Shown in pieces: positions 54,701-62,428 of a stretch of DNA of 64,000 bases; positions within the stretch are counted from its first letter, which is position 1; the number at the start of each line of letters is the position of its first letter. The DNA is taken from contig NZ_CP060295.1 of NCBI RefSeq assembly GCF_014302995.1, positions 1,116,001 to 1,180,000 of the forward strand, in the 5' to 3' direction. The position numbers and the translations under genes are program-made. The notes below the pieces were generated by a model. The model was not told the origin of the DNA. It saw nothing but the letters and a program-made list of their open reading frames with translations, and did not search any database. This DNA comes from Variovorax sp. PAMC26660 (GTDB taxonomy: Bacteria; Pseudomonadota; Gammaproteobacteria; Burkholderiales; Burkholderiaceae_C).

Positions 54701-54858
54701 CGGCCAGCCAGATCGCGATCGGCACCGGCGTGTTCGGCGGTGTGCTCGCGGCAACAGCGTTGGGCATCTTCTTCGTGCCGCTGTTCTACCTGCTGGTCAA
54801 GCGCGGGGCTGCAAGGCTGATGGGGCGCAAGGCGGGCGAGGAACGGGCGGCCGCCTGA
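51727..54858 (+). CDS. acrB: RND multidrug efflux pump (AcrB/MexB-like, HAE1)
   Basis: A 1043-aa proton/drug antiporter of the inner membrane. It has twelve TM helices; the proton relay is complete (D-D in GLLVDDAIVVVEN and K in GLSAKNAILIIEF). The N-terminus MIPNFFIHRPVFAWVIAI and the GGFLPEEDQG motif are hallmarks of HAE1 pumps. No TolC/OprM gene follows, so an outer-membrane channel must come from elsewhere. Substrate range cannot be read. An intrinsic terminator follows 18 bp after the stop. Confidence 0.95.
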   Translation: MIPNFFIHRPVFAWVIAILIMLAGGVAIRTLPVSQYPDIAPPTVTISANYPGASAQAVESSVTQVLEQQLKGIDGLMYFKSTSSSAGYVDISVTFRQGINPDTAQVQVQNKVSQATSRLPQAVQQQGVTVAKSQNNFLLIVALYDETGQRTDTDISDWMASNLRDPISRVDGVGSVQAFGAAYAMRIWLDPHRLASYQLMPSDVTAAITAQNTQVSVGEIGARPSSPTQHLNATVTALSRLQTPAQFRDIVLKTQADGAVVRLGDVARVEIGSESYAETTRLNGHPAAGSAIMLAPGANALTTANAVKARIAELERSLPAGLRVAYAEDSTRFVKISIKSVIKTLLEAIALVVVVMFLFLQNWRATVIPAITVPVVLLGTFGVLAAFGYSINVLTLFGMVLAIGLLVDDAIVVVENVERVMHEEGLDPKAATIKSMKEITGALIGIAVVVSAVFLPMTFFGGSVGVIYRQFSVTIIASMALSVVVAIVLIPALCARFLKADVPPRTRGFLGAFNRRFDAAQGRYVSVLGRMLRKPLRFTAVYVAIVAGMGLLYVSLPGGFLPEEDQGSVMVALTLPAGATAGRTNEVNRAVEKYFLETEKDTTDTIFTLTGWSYSGSGQNMGMAFVSLKDWSERPGADKRAHAISERAGVALAKQQRDAEVYGMVPPPIEGLGESNGFEFWLQDTSGMGSERLVQARERLVREANKDKRLQSVRANSVAGTPQLQIDIDQLKASALRLSLDDVNTTLGIAWGGSYVNDFIDRGRVKRVYVQSDAPYRSAPDDISQWFVRGSTGAMTPFSAFATTRWSQGASQLERYNGVPAVQIQGAAAQGVSSGTAMAAIETIAKKQSGTGQAWSGLSYQERLSGGQAPLLFALSILVVFLCLAALYESWSVPFSVMLVIPLGVLGAVIAAALRGLSNDIYFQVGLLATIGLSAKNAILIIEFAEAALRRGVPLLDAVAEGARLRLRPILMTSLAFLAGVIPLALATGAGSASQIAIGTGVFGGVLAATALGIFFVPLFYLLVKRGAARLMGRKAGEERAAA

Positions 54859-54875
54859 AGCGATGAATGACGAGA

Positions 54876-54906
54876 CGCCGGGCGCCCTGCCCGGCGGTCT
54901 TGTTTT
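54876..54906 (+). terminator. rho-independent terminator of the efflux operon
   Basis: CGCCGGGC-GCCCT-GCCCGGCG, an 8-bp perfect stem, followed by GTCTTGTTTT. It lies in the gap between convergent genes. Confidence 0.7.
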
Positions 54907-54917
54907 GGCGCAGCGCC

Positions 54918-55544
54918 TCAGCGCGGCACGTCGAAGCTCAGCGTGGCGGTGTGGCGCACTTCCTCGTACTTCTTGCCATCGACGGTGACCGCGCCGTTCA
55001 CGCGGGCGGTCACTTCCAGCACATAGAGGCCGGGGAACGGCGTCGTGAGCGTCACGGTGCCGTCTTTCGCGGGCTTGAGCACGCGGCGCCAGCCTTCGGC
55101 GGTGTCGACGTTGACCTGCGACGCAGCGACCGTGTTGCCCTTCCACACCAGCTTGAAGGTGTTGCCGTTGGGCTCGGTGGGCACCAGTTCGAGGTCGTTG
55201 ACGGCCTTGGTTTCGGTGCGGCCCCAGCGGGCCTGGTACTGGGTCAGCGTGTTCTCGCCGGTGACGCGGCTGGCCACGGCGCGCAGGTCGGTGCCGGCCG
55301 CAGCGCCAGGGATGCGCACGCGATCGGCTTCGACCGTCAGCGGCAGGTCCTTGCCGTCGGCCAGGAAGGCGCGCGGCGCGGTGACGCTGGCCGCGGGCTG
55401 CGGCGTCTTGTCGAGTTCACCCACGCGGGCCGCGGCGGCGGCGCCATCGCGCGAGAGCCAGAGGTAGTCGGCCTGCGCAGCGCCGGCCGTCGCGAGCAAT
55501 GCGGCGGCGAGAGAAATCGAGCGGATGCGGAAAGAAGAAAACAT
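54918..55544 (-). CDS. exported DUF4198-type protein of the iron-uptake cluster
   Basis: A 208-aa periplasmic protein with a signal peptide (MFSSFRIRSISLAAALLATA, cut at AQA-DYLW). The mature start HY/YLW and the beta-sandwich pattern (TLTTPFPGLYVLEVTARVNG) fit DUF4198, a family often seen beside TonB receptors. It is the last gene of the run DUF3649-PepSY-DUF3325-DUF4198. The start at 55544 is chosen over a long upstream frame that overlaps the preceding gene. Function unknown; metal handling is suggested by neighbours. Confidence 0.8.
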   Translation of the reverse strand: MFSSFRIRSISLAAALLATAGAAQADYLWLSRDGAAAAARVGELDKTPQPAASVTAPRAFLADGKDLPLTVEADRVRIPGAAAGTDLRAVASRVTGENTLTQYQARWGRTETKAVNDLELVPTEPNGNTFKLVWKGNTVAASQVNVDTAEGWRRVLKPAKDGTVTLTTPFPGLYVLEVTARVNGAVTVDGKKYEEVRHTATLSFDVPR

Positions 55545-55591
55545 GGGCAATGAAAGACTCGAGTGAAAGAAGAGAAGCACCGCGTCGTCGT

Positions 55592-55957
55592 TCAGAACGA
55601 CAACCCCGCGAATGTCACGGCCAGCCCCACGCCACCGAAGGCGGCGGCACAAGCGGCAAGGCACGCGATGCCACGCGGACGGTAGGGCAACAGCAGCGCG
55701 GCCAGCAACGCGCCCGCCGACAGGAAACCGAGCCACGCCACCGACCCGACAGTGCCGCCCCACGCCATCACGCAGGGCACCACGGCGGCCATCAGCAGGA
55801 CGACGCCGGCCAGGCGAAGCAGCGCGCGCCGTCGCGGCGGCATCTCTCGGCGCTGATGCGTCAACTGTTCATGGTGCCGGTCCATGGCAAAGCTCAATGC
55901 GGCCATGCCGGCATGGGCCAGCGCAAGGCTGAGCAAGGAGGCGTACCAGACCGTCAT
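55592..55957 (-). CDS. DUF3325-type small membrane protein
   Basis: A 121-aa inner-membrane protein with about three TM helices (MTVWYASLLSLALAHAG; LAGVVLLMAAVVPCVM; GFLSAGALLAALLLPY). It matches DUF3325 proteins found with PepSY reductase-like genes in iron-siderophore clusters of Burkholderiales and Pseudomonas. Its ATG overlaps the PepSY stop by 4 bp. Role unknown. Confidence 0.8.
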   Translation of the reverse strand: MTVWYASLLSLALAHAGMAALSFAMDRHHEQLTHQRREMPPRRRALLRLAGVVLLMAAVVPCVMAWGGTVGSVAWLGFLSAGALLAALLLPYRPRGIACLAACAAAFGGVGLAVTFAGLSF

Positions 55958-57645
55958 GCCGTGCGCTCCGTGCTTGCGGCGCCACCAGGCAGAGGCCTTG
56001 ATGCAGGCGCCTTCAGCAGCTTTTTTCGCTGCGCGTTGCGCAGGTGTCGCAGTGCGCCGAGGGCGGCAACGCCGAAGGCCACTGCGCCCAGTTCCACGCC
56101 CGCGCTTTCCCAGTCGCCGTGCAACAGTTGCGCCGGCAGGTGATCGCCCGTGGTCAGGAAGTTGAGCACCGGCAGCAGCAGGCACAAGGCCGCGAGCGCG
56201 CCGAGTTGCTCGCGCCAGGCCCGCTCGGGGCGGCGGATGAAGGCATGCACGAGCGCCAGCGCCCAGAGCGCGAAGAAGGCACGCAGCTCCCAGCCGGCGC
56301 GATGGTCGATGGACACCGGAATCAACCGATTGGCCCACAGGAATCCGATGCACGCCACGGCCAGCCCCGCGATGGCCGCGACGTTCAGCGCCTCGACCAA
56401 TCGGTAGACCCGCGCGGTCGCGCTGCCGAATTCGCCCAGGTGCTTGTGGCGCCGCTTGACGATGAAGAGGATGGCGCCGGTGCCCATCATCGCGGTGCCG
56501 GCCAGCCCGCACAGGAAGTACAGCCACTTCATGCCCCAGCCGCCGAAGCTGACCATGTGCAGGCCGCCCATGGCCGACTGCGCGAGCATCGCGGCGCCGC
56601 CATCGGCCCCGCCCGGCACGCGCACGCGTTGCACCTCGCCGGTGGCGGCCGAGAACAGCGCCATGCCGGTGGTGCCGCTCAGGCGGCGCAGCGATTCGTC
56701 TTCGCTGTTCCAGCCGTAGATGCCGATACGCGCACCCGCGTCGCCGGGGTGGTCGATGACGACGGCGCGCACCGGCTGCCCCATGAGCTGCTGGCCGCGC
56801 GCGGCGAAAGGCTCCGGGTCGGGCACCGCCATCGGACTGCCGATGCGCGCCGGCTTTCCTTCGCCGCTCAGCTCCACAGCGAACTGCGATTGCGCGGTGG
56901 CGCCCGCACCGTACTGCATCAGCTTGCCGGCCGGCATGAAGGTGATGCCCGAGATCGCGATGCCGGTGTACGCGATCATGAATTGAAAGGGCAGCGTCAG
57001 CACCGCCACCGCGTTGTGCGCATCGAGCCAGCTTCGCTGGCCCTTCTTCGGGCGGAAGGTGAAGAAGTCCTTGAAGATGCGCTTGTGCGTAATCACGCCC
57101 GACACCAGCGCCACCAGCATCGCCATCGCGGCAACGCCGACGATCCACAGCCCGACCGTGCCGACGTGCAGCTCGTAGTGGAAGTCGACGAAGTGATGGC
57201 CGCCGAGCGTGGCGCGCACGGCATTGCCGGTCTTCTCGGCGATGGGCCGGCCGGTCGACGGATCGAGGCTGGCCGAGACGTACCCGCCGTTGGCGTCGAA
57301 CCAGTACACCTTGAGTTCGCCGCCGCCGTTCGCATCGGACGGCCACAGCTCCCACATCTGTGCGGTCGGGTGGTGCTCGGCCATGTAGGCGATGCCCCAG
57401 GCCAGGCGCTGCGCACGGCCGGCGGTCACAGCGCCCTTCGAGGCGGCGGCGGCGGCCTCTTCTTCGGCATGGTGCTCGGGCGTCATCCAGTGGGTGATGG
57501 GCTCGTCGAACACGGCCAGCGTGCCGGTGAGAAAAACCGCGAACAGCAGCCACGAGAACCACAGCCCGCACCAGGTGTGCAGCCAGGCCTGGGCCTGCCG
57601 GAAACCGCCCTGCTCCACGGTTCTTGTTTTCTTGTCGGTCGCCAT
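55954..57645 (-). CDS. PepSY-associated TM protein (putative ferric-siderophore reductase)
   Basis: A 563-aa inner-membrane protein of the PepSY-TM family: TM1 near residue 25-50 (WFSWLLFAVFLTGTLAVFD), a large periplasmic part, and further TM segments (VGLWIVGVAAMAMLVALVSG; WLYFLCGLAGTAMMGTGAILF; three more near the end). Conserved His residues (FHYELHVG; AHNAVAV) could bind heme or iron. Homologs in siderophore clusters are thought to reduce ferric-siderophores in the periplasm. The start at 57645 directly follows the DUF3649 stop. Confidence 0.85.
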   Translation of the reverse strand: MATDKKTRTVEQGGFRQAQAWLHTWCGLWFSWLLFAVFLTGTLAVFDEPITHWMTPEHHAEEEAAAAASKGAVTAGRAQRLAWGIAYMAEHHPTAQMWELWPSDANGGGELKVYWFDANGGYVSASLDPSTGRPIAEKTGNAVRATLGGHHFVDFHYELHVGTVGLWIVGVAAMAMLVALVSGVITHKRIFKDFFTFRPKKGQRSWLDAHNAVAVLTLPFQFMIAYTGIAISGITFMPAGKLMQYGAGATAQSQFAVELSGEGKPARIGSPMAVPDPEPFAARGQQLMGQPVRAVVIDHPGDAGARIGIYGWNSEDESLRRLSGTTGMALFSAATGEVQRVRVPGGADGGAAMLAQSAMGGLHMVSFGGWGMKWLYFLCGLAGTAMMGTGAILFIVKRRHKHLGEFGSATARVYRLVEALNVAAIAGLAVACIGFLWANRLIPVSIDHRAGWELRAFFALWALALVHAFIRRPERAWREQLGALAALCLLLPVLNFLTTGDHLPAQLLHGDWESAGVELGAVAFGVAALGALRHLRNAQRKKLLKAPASRPLPGGAASTERTA

Positions 57646-57647
57646 GT

Positions 57648-57944
57648 TCAGCCCCCCATCCCGCGCAAGCCCCAGCCCAACCCCGCCAGCATGGTGGCGG
57701 GCAGCAACAGCCCGACCCATGCACGCACCAGCGAAATCGGCGAGAAGGCCCAGATCACCGCAGCGGTGTAGGCCACGAAGCTGAGCTGCATGCCCGCGAT
57801 CACGCCCTCGGCGCGGCTGGCCGGCAACACGGCGGCAAGAAAGATTGCGACAGCGGTGGCCAGCGCATAGCCGCCGAAGACGGCGGCCGCGACGCGGCTC
57901 AGCAGCAACAGGCTCGCGGGAACGGAAGAAAGGCGGGAATTCAT
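57648..57944 (-). CDS. DUF3649-type small membrane protein
   Basis: A 98-aa inner-membrane protein with three hydrophobic segments (AAVFGGYALATAVAIFLAAVL; MQLSFVAYTAAVIWAF; WVGLLLPATMLAGLGWGL). It resembles DUF3649 proteins annotated as iron-uptake associated. Its stop is 2 bp from the PepSY start. It lies just downstream of the terminator that ends the receptor gene, so it may have its own promoter or depend on read-through. Confidence 0.8.
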   Translation of the reverse strand: MNSRLSSVPASLLLLSRVAAAVFGGYALATAVAIFLAAVLPASRAEGVIAGMQLSFVAYTAAVIWAFSPISLVRAWVGLLLPATMLAGLGWGLRGMGG

Positions 57945-57953
57945 GGGGCGCAA

Positions 57954-57980
57954 GGAAAACGGGGCGCAGAAATGCGCCCC
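57954..57980 (-). terminator. rho-independent terminator after fecA-like gene
   Basis: On the minus strand GGGGCGCA-TTTC-TGCGCCCC is followed by GTTTTCC. The 8-bp perfect stem ends 76 bp after the receptor stop and 10 bp before the next gene start, so it may set the ratio of receptor to downstream genes. Confidence 0.7.
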
Positions 57981-58056
57981 TTCCCTACATGACCAACGAG
58001 AACTGAAAAAGGGTCATGCCGGGCGCGAAATAACAGCCCCGCACGCCCTTTTCTTG

Positions 58057-60513
58057 TCAGAACTTGTAGTTCAGCGTGGCCACGACGTTGCGCGGCGTGC
58101 CGACGTACGCCTGCCCGTCGATGTTGTTGTAGTACTTCTTGTTGAAAAGATTCTCGACGTTGATTTGCAGCGACAGCTTGGGCGTGAACGCATAGCGCGC
58201 CATCAGGCTCACCACGGCCAGCGACTTCTGCGTGTAGCGCATCGCCACGTCGCCGACGCTGAACCGGCGGTAGGTGCGGTTCTGCCAGTTGATGCCGCCG
58301 CCGATGGTCAGTTGCTGCCACTGGCCCGGCAGCCGGTAGGTGGTGAACACGTTCACCAGCGTCGAGGGCATCGCGGTGTTGATGGGGTCACCGTTGGCTT
58401 CCCGCGCGAGGGTGCGTGCGATGCCGGCACTCAGGTTCCATCCGCTGGCCAGCTCGCCCGACGCCTGCATCTCGAAGCCCTTGCTGAGCACGCCCTTGGC
58501 GCCGCGGTAGGCCTCGTTCGTCGAGTCCGGCACCAGCCGGCCACCGTCGCGCTGCGCCACGTTGTCCTGCTGGGCGCGGAAGAGTGCGAACGAGGTGTTG
58601 AGCTTGCCGCCGAAGTGCTCGCCCTTGATGCCCACTTCGTAGCTCTTGCCGGTCACCGGGTCGAGGTACGCCCCGGTGGCGTCTCGGTAGTTCTGCGGCT
58701 GGAAGATGTCGGTGTAGCTCGCGTACGCCGAATAGGTGTCGTTGATGTCGTACACCAGCCCGGCATAGGGCGTGAACACCTCGTGGCGCCGCGTGGCCGT
58801 CGAGTTGCGCGTGCGCCAGCTGTTCTGGCGGCCGCCCACGATCAGCTTGAGCGGGTCGGCGAGCGAGAAGCGCACGGCGCCGTAGTAGCCGGTCTGGCGC
58901 GTCTTGTCGATCTCGGACACCTTGAGCGGACCCCAGGTGGGCTCGGGGAACGAACCGTTCCACAGGTAGAAATTGCCGGGGTCTGCCAACTTGCCGACCG
59001 GCGCGTGCTTGGCCTGCACATAGCGCGACTGGGCATTGCTCATGCCCACCACCAGCTCGTGCTTGCGGCCCAGCAGCTCGAAGGGACCAGTGAGCTGCAG
59101 GTCGACGTTGTTCTGGCGGAACGCGTGCTCGAAATGGCCGGTCAGCCCGCCCAGGCCGGTGCCGGTGAAGCGGTCCATGTCGCCGTAGAGATAGAGCAGC
59201 TTGGCGTCCTGCTCGCTCTTGCGGTGCGCCAGGTTGGCCTTGAGCTTCCAGCCGCTGTCGAAGCGGTGCGTGAGGTTGGCGAACACGGTGGTGTTGGTTG
59301 CGTCCCAGCGCGTCCATGGCGTGCCCACGGTCTTCGAGGCGTCCCAGCGCGTGGGCGAGCCGTCGCTGAACACCAGCGGCAAGCCGCCCCAGGTCGAACC
59401 GGTCGGGCGGTTGGCCTGGTACTCGACGCCAACGCTCAGTGTGGTGTCGGGCGTGAGGTCGGCATCGACCACGCCATAGAACACCCGCTTGCGGCCGTGG
59501 TACATGTCCATGTTGGAGTCGCGTGCCTCCGCCATGCCGATGAAGCGGGCGCGCACGCGGCCGTCTTCGGTCAGCGGCGTCGACAGGTCCACCGTGGCGC
59601 GCCGCTGGTTCCATGAGCCCAGGCCCAGCGACACCGAGCCGGTGAACACCTTGCTGTCGGCATGCTTGCGCACGAGGTTGATCGATGCGGAAGGGTTGCC
59701 CGCGCCGCTGAGCAGCCCGGTCGAGCCGCGCACGACCTCGATACGGTCGTACAGCGTGGGGGCGTTGTTGGAGGCGCCGAAGAAGTCGGTGGTGACCGTC
59801 GTCGGCACGCCGTCGTACTGGTAGTTGTCGATGTAGAAGCCGCGCGAGTAAAGGTCGGTGCGGTCGGTGTCGGAGCTGACCGCGAAGACGCCGGTCACGC
59901 TCTTCATGGCCTGGCCGAGCGACACCAGGTTCTGGTCTTCGATCTGCTGGCGCGTGAGCACGGTGATCGACTGCGGCGTGTCGCGCAGCGACAGCGCAAG
60001 CCCCGTGGCCGCGGCCGTGGCCGGCGTGGTGTACGAGCCCGTGCCCTCCGTGGTGCCGCTGCGGTCGGCGTCGGCCATCACCGTGACCGGCGCCAGCGTG
60101 TCGACGCCGCCCTGCACATTGGCCGCACGGCGGCCCAGCGTGTAGCTGCCATCGGTGCGCGCCACGACCTGCAGGCCGCTGCCCGCGAGCAGGCGGGTGA
60201 TGGCGTCACGGGCCGTGAAGCGGCCCGAAAGCGCCGGGCTTGCAAGGCCTTCTGTCAGCGCCGGATCGAACGACAGCGCGATGCCGCTGCCGGCCGCGAA
60301 CGCGGCCAGCGTGCGCCCGAGCGGGCCGGCGGGAATGTCGTAGGACCGGGCGGCCGCGGCATCCAGCGACAGCGCCTCGGCCGCGAAGGCCACGGGCGCT
60401 GCGGCGCCGGCAAGGCCTCCCAGGGCCAGCATCAACAGGGCATGGCGAAGGGCGGTGTTCAGGCGACGCTCGGCATGCGGATGCTGCGGAACGGACGGAC
60501 GGGATGCGGACAT
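58057..60513 (-). CDS. fecA: TonB-dependent siderophore receptor with STN signalling domain
   Basis: An 818-aa outer-membrane transducer. The signal sequence (HALLMLALGGLAGAAAPVAF region) is followed by an STN domain (residues ~56-125: YDIPAGPLGRTLAAFAAGSG, FTARDAITRLLAGSGLQVV), a plug (DTPQSITVLTRQQIEDQN) and a 22-strand barrel ending in YKF. The STN domain contacts the FecR-like protein, so ligand binding should switch on its own synthesis. The SIT family similarity (FhuE/FpvA type) suggests a ferric siderophore; which one is unknown. Confidence 0.93.
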   Translation of the reverse strand: MSASRPSVPQHPHAERRLNTALRHALLMLALGGLAGAAAPVAFAAEALSLDAAAARSYDIPAGPLGRTLAAFAAGSGIALSFDPALTEGLASPALSGRFTARDAITRLLAGSGLQVVARTDGSYTLGRRAANVQGGVDTLAPVTVMADADRSGTTEGTGSYTTPATAAATGLALSLRDTPQSITVLTRQQIEDQNLVSLGQAMKSVTGVFAVSSDTDRTDLYSRGFYIDNYQYDGVPTTVTTDFFGASNNAPTLYDRIEVVRGSTGLLSGAGNPSASINLVRKHADSKVFTGSVSLGLGSWNQRRATVDLSTPLTEDGRVRARFIGMAEARDSNMDMYHGRKRVFYGVVDADLTPDTTLSVGVEYQANRPTGSTWGGLPLVFSDGSPTRWDASKTVGTPWTRWDATNTTVFANLTHRFDSGWKLKANLAHRKSEQDAKLLYLYGDMDRFTGTGLGGLTGHFEHAFRQNNVDLQLTGPFELLGRKHELVVGMSNAQSRYVQAKHAPVGKLADPGNFYLWNGSFPEPTWGPLKVSEIDKTRQTGYYGAVRFSLADPLKLIVGGRQNSWRTRNSTATRRHEVFTPYAGLVYDINDTYSAYASYTDIFQPQNYRDATGAYLDPVTGKSYEVGIKGEHFGGKLNTSFALFRAQQDNVAQRDGGRLVPDSTNEAYRGAKGVLSKGFEMQASGELASGWNLSAGIARTLAREANGDPINTAMPSTLVNVFTTYRLPGQWQQLTIGGGINWQNRTYRRFSVGDVAMRYTQKSLAVVSLMARYAFTPKLSLQINVENLFNKKYYNNIDGQAYVGTPRNVVATLNYKF

Positions 60514-60583
60514 GGAAACGGGCCTTTCGGTTGGGCAACGGTGAGTTCTTCACCTTCCTTGCCAGCCGAAACGAAAAAAAGTC

Positions 60584-61612
60584 TCACCCCTTGGTCGAAA
60601 TATTTGGCGAAATATCTGTCGAGATATTCCTCGGCACCAGCGTGACCCAGTAGCCGCGCAGCCGCGTCACCGCGTCCACCGGATAGGTCGAGACCAGCAT
60701 GCCGAGCACGCGGTCGGTGTCGGCAATGGGAAACGCGCCGGAGATGCGCAGCTCGCCAATGGCCGCGTCGCAATGCAGCGCGCCGGGCCGGTAGCGCGAC
60801 AGCTCGGCCGCGAAGTCGGCCAGGCGCATCCGGTCGGCCAGCAGCATGCCTTGCGTCCACGCCACGTCGGCTTCGTCGGCCGGCGTGAAGTTGCCGATGT
60901 CCTCGGCCGTGAAGCGGCCCTGCTGCCCCGCCGGCAGCACGCGCGGCGCGGGCGCGCCGCTGCCGCCGGGCGAGATGCGCACCGCGCCTTCGAGCACGGC
61001 GATGTGCGTGGCCGCCCCTTCGCGGCGCACGCTGAAGCGGGTGCCGAGCGCCTGCATCACGCCGCTTTCTGTCGCCACGCGGAACGGCCGGTGTGCGGCG
61101 GTGGTGTCGGGTGCGGTGGCAATCAGGATCTCGCCCGCGTGCAGCATCACGAGGCGCTGCGCGGCGTCGAAGCGCACGTCCACGGCGCTAGCGGTGTTGA
61201 GCGTGAGGCGGCTGCCATCGGCCAGCCGCAGTTCGCGGCGCTCGCCGGTGGCGGTGCGGTGTTCGGCCGTCCAGCCGCGTTCGCTGGCGAGCTGCCATGC
61301 GACCCAGCCCGCGGGCACGGCCGCCAGCAGTGCGGCCAGCCGGGCGACAGCCGCGCGCCGGCCGGCCTGCGCGGGCCGCGAAAGCGAAGGCATCGCCAGT
61401 GCCGACGGCAGGCCGCCGAGCTTGTTCATCAGCAGTTCGGCGCGCGCCCAGGCGCGGGCGTTGTCGGGATGGCTCTGGCGCCAGCGCTCGCAGGCGCGGC
61501 GGTCGTCGTCGGTGGCGGCGCTGTCGTTCAGGCGCACCAGCCAGTCGGCGGCTTCGTCGAGCGCGCGGGACGGAGGCGCCACCGAAGGCGCCTCGAACGC
61601 AAGCTGCTTCAT
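60584..61612 (-). CDS. fecR: FecR-like anti-sigma factor / signal transducer
   Basis: A 342-aa inner-membrane regulator. The N-terminal cytoplasmic DUF4880 part (DEAADWLVRLNDS, CERWRQSHPDNARAWARAE) binds the sigma factor; a TM helix (VARLAALLAAVPAGWVAWQLA, residues ~89-109) precedes the periplasmic FecR domain (ERRELRLADGSRLTLNTAS, GVMQALGTRFSVRR, VLEGAVRI). An STN-like tail contacts the receptor. It lies 7 bp after fecI and 70 bp before fecA. Confidence 0.92.
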   Translation of the reverse strand: MKQLAFEAPSVAPPSRALDEAADWLVRLNDSAATDDDRRACERWRQSHPDNARAWARAELLMNKLGGLPSALAMPSLSRPAQAGRRAAVARLAALLAAVPAGWVAWQLASERGWTAEHRTATGERRELRLADGSRLTLNTASAVDVRFDAAQRLVMLHAGEILIATAPDTTAAHRPFRVATESGVMQALGTRFSVRREGAATHIAVLEGAVRISPGGSGAPAPRVLPAGQQGRFTAEDIGNFTPADEADVAWTQGMLLADRMRLADFAAELSRYRPGALHCDAAIGELRISGAFPIADTDRVLGMLVSTYPVDAVTRLRGYWVTLVPRNISTDISPNISTKG

Positions 61613-61619
61613 CGCGCGC

Positions 61620-62123
61620 TCAATCCATCAACGCCAGGCAGCCGCGAAAGCCCTGCTGCATGTAGCGCTTGACCGTGGCAAGCGACACGCCGATCTCGCG
61701 CGCGATGTCCTCGTACTTCATGCCTTCGATCTGCGACAGCAGGAAGGCGCGCCGCGCCAGCGGCTTGAGCGCATCGAGCATCGTGTCGATCTCGTGCAGC
61801 GTCTGCAGGATCACCAGGCGCTGCTCGGGCGATGGCGCCTCGGGCTCGGGCAGGACGGCCAGGGCTTCGAGGTAGGCGCGCTCCAGTGCCTGGCGCTGAT
61901 ACCAGTTCACCAGGATGTTCTTCGCCACGCTCGTCAGGTAGGCGCGTGGCTGGGCGATGGCCTCGGGGTTGCGCGCGGTGAGCAGCCGCGTGAAGGTGTC
62001 CTGCGCCAGATCGGCCGCGTCGAACGAGTTGCCCAGCTTCTTGCGCAGCCACGACTGGAGCCAGCCGTGGTGGTCGCTGTAGAGGGTGTGGACTTGCTGG
62101 AAGGCAGCTTCGGCGGCGGACAT
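61620..62123 (-). CDS. fecI: FecI-like ECF sigma factor
   Basis: A 167-aa extracytoplasmic-function sigma factor. Region 2 (DAADLAQDTFTRLLTARN, YLTSVAKNILVNWYQRQ) recognises -10 elements; region 4 (QIEGMKYEDIAREIGVSLATVKRYM) recognises -35 elements. It is released by the FecR-like protein on a signal from the receptor and then transcribes the receptor gene. The start is ATG 62123; a GTG four codons earlier is possible. A Fur-like box lies 35 bp upstream. Confidence 0.93.
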   Translation of the reverse strand: MSAAEAAFQQVHTLYSDHHGWLQSWLRKKLGNSFDAADLAQDTFTRLLTARNPEAIAQPRAYLTSVAKNILVNWYQRQALERAYLEALAVLPEPEAPSPEQRLVILQTLHEIDTMLDALKPLARRAFLLSQIEGMKYEDIAREIGVSLATVKRYMQQGFRGCLALMD

Positions 62124-62154
62124 GGCGGGCGGCACGGCGGCCGGATCGCCGCTT

Positions 62155-62180
62155 CTAGATAAGAATTGTTCTCATTCTAG
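62155..62180. promoter_or_regulatory. Fur-box-like operator ahead of fecI
   Basis: GATAAGAATTGTTCTCATT (62158-62176) matches the 19-bp Fur consensus at 12 positions; on the minus strand it reads GAATGAGAACAATTCTTATC. Flanking CTAGA and TCTAG extend the symmetry. Iron repression of the fec-like operon is inferred. Confidence 0.7.
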
Positions 62181-62194
62181 GGCCGCCGGCCGGA

Positions 62195-62290
62195 TCACAG
62201 CTTCGGCGTGTACTTCACCGTGAACATCACGTTGCGCGGATCGCCGTAGTTGTTGTTGCCGTTATGAAGCGCGCCGCGATAAATGCGTCT
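62195..62290 (-). pseudogene. C-terminal stub of a second TonB-dependent receptor
   Basis: About 30 codons read YRGALHNGNNNYGDPRN and VMFTVKYTPKL before the stop, the characteristic end of a TonB-receptor barrel. Upstream in the frame the similarity stops near 62285 and an in-frame stop follows near 62318. The rest of the gene is missing. A GCGATAAAT direct repeat (62277 and 62301 region) lies at the break. The 300-bp stretch up to the next gene holds nothing else recognisable. Confidence 0.6.
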
Positions 62291-62428
62291 GAATCGGTGC
62301 GATAAATCGGCGCTGATTTAGTTACTTCGGCTGCAACAGAATTGCGCCTGACGCGCATGGCGCCCCAGGCCACATTTCAGCGGAACCCGTCTCCGGTCAG
62401 AATCAGGTCCAAATAACCTGGAGAAGAC

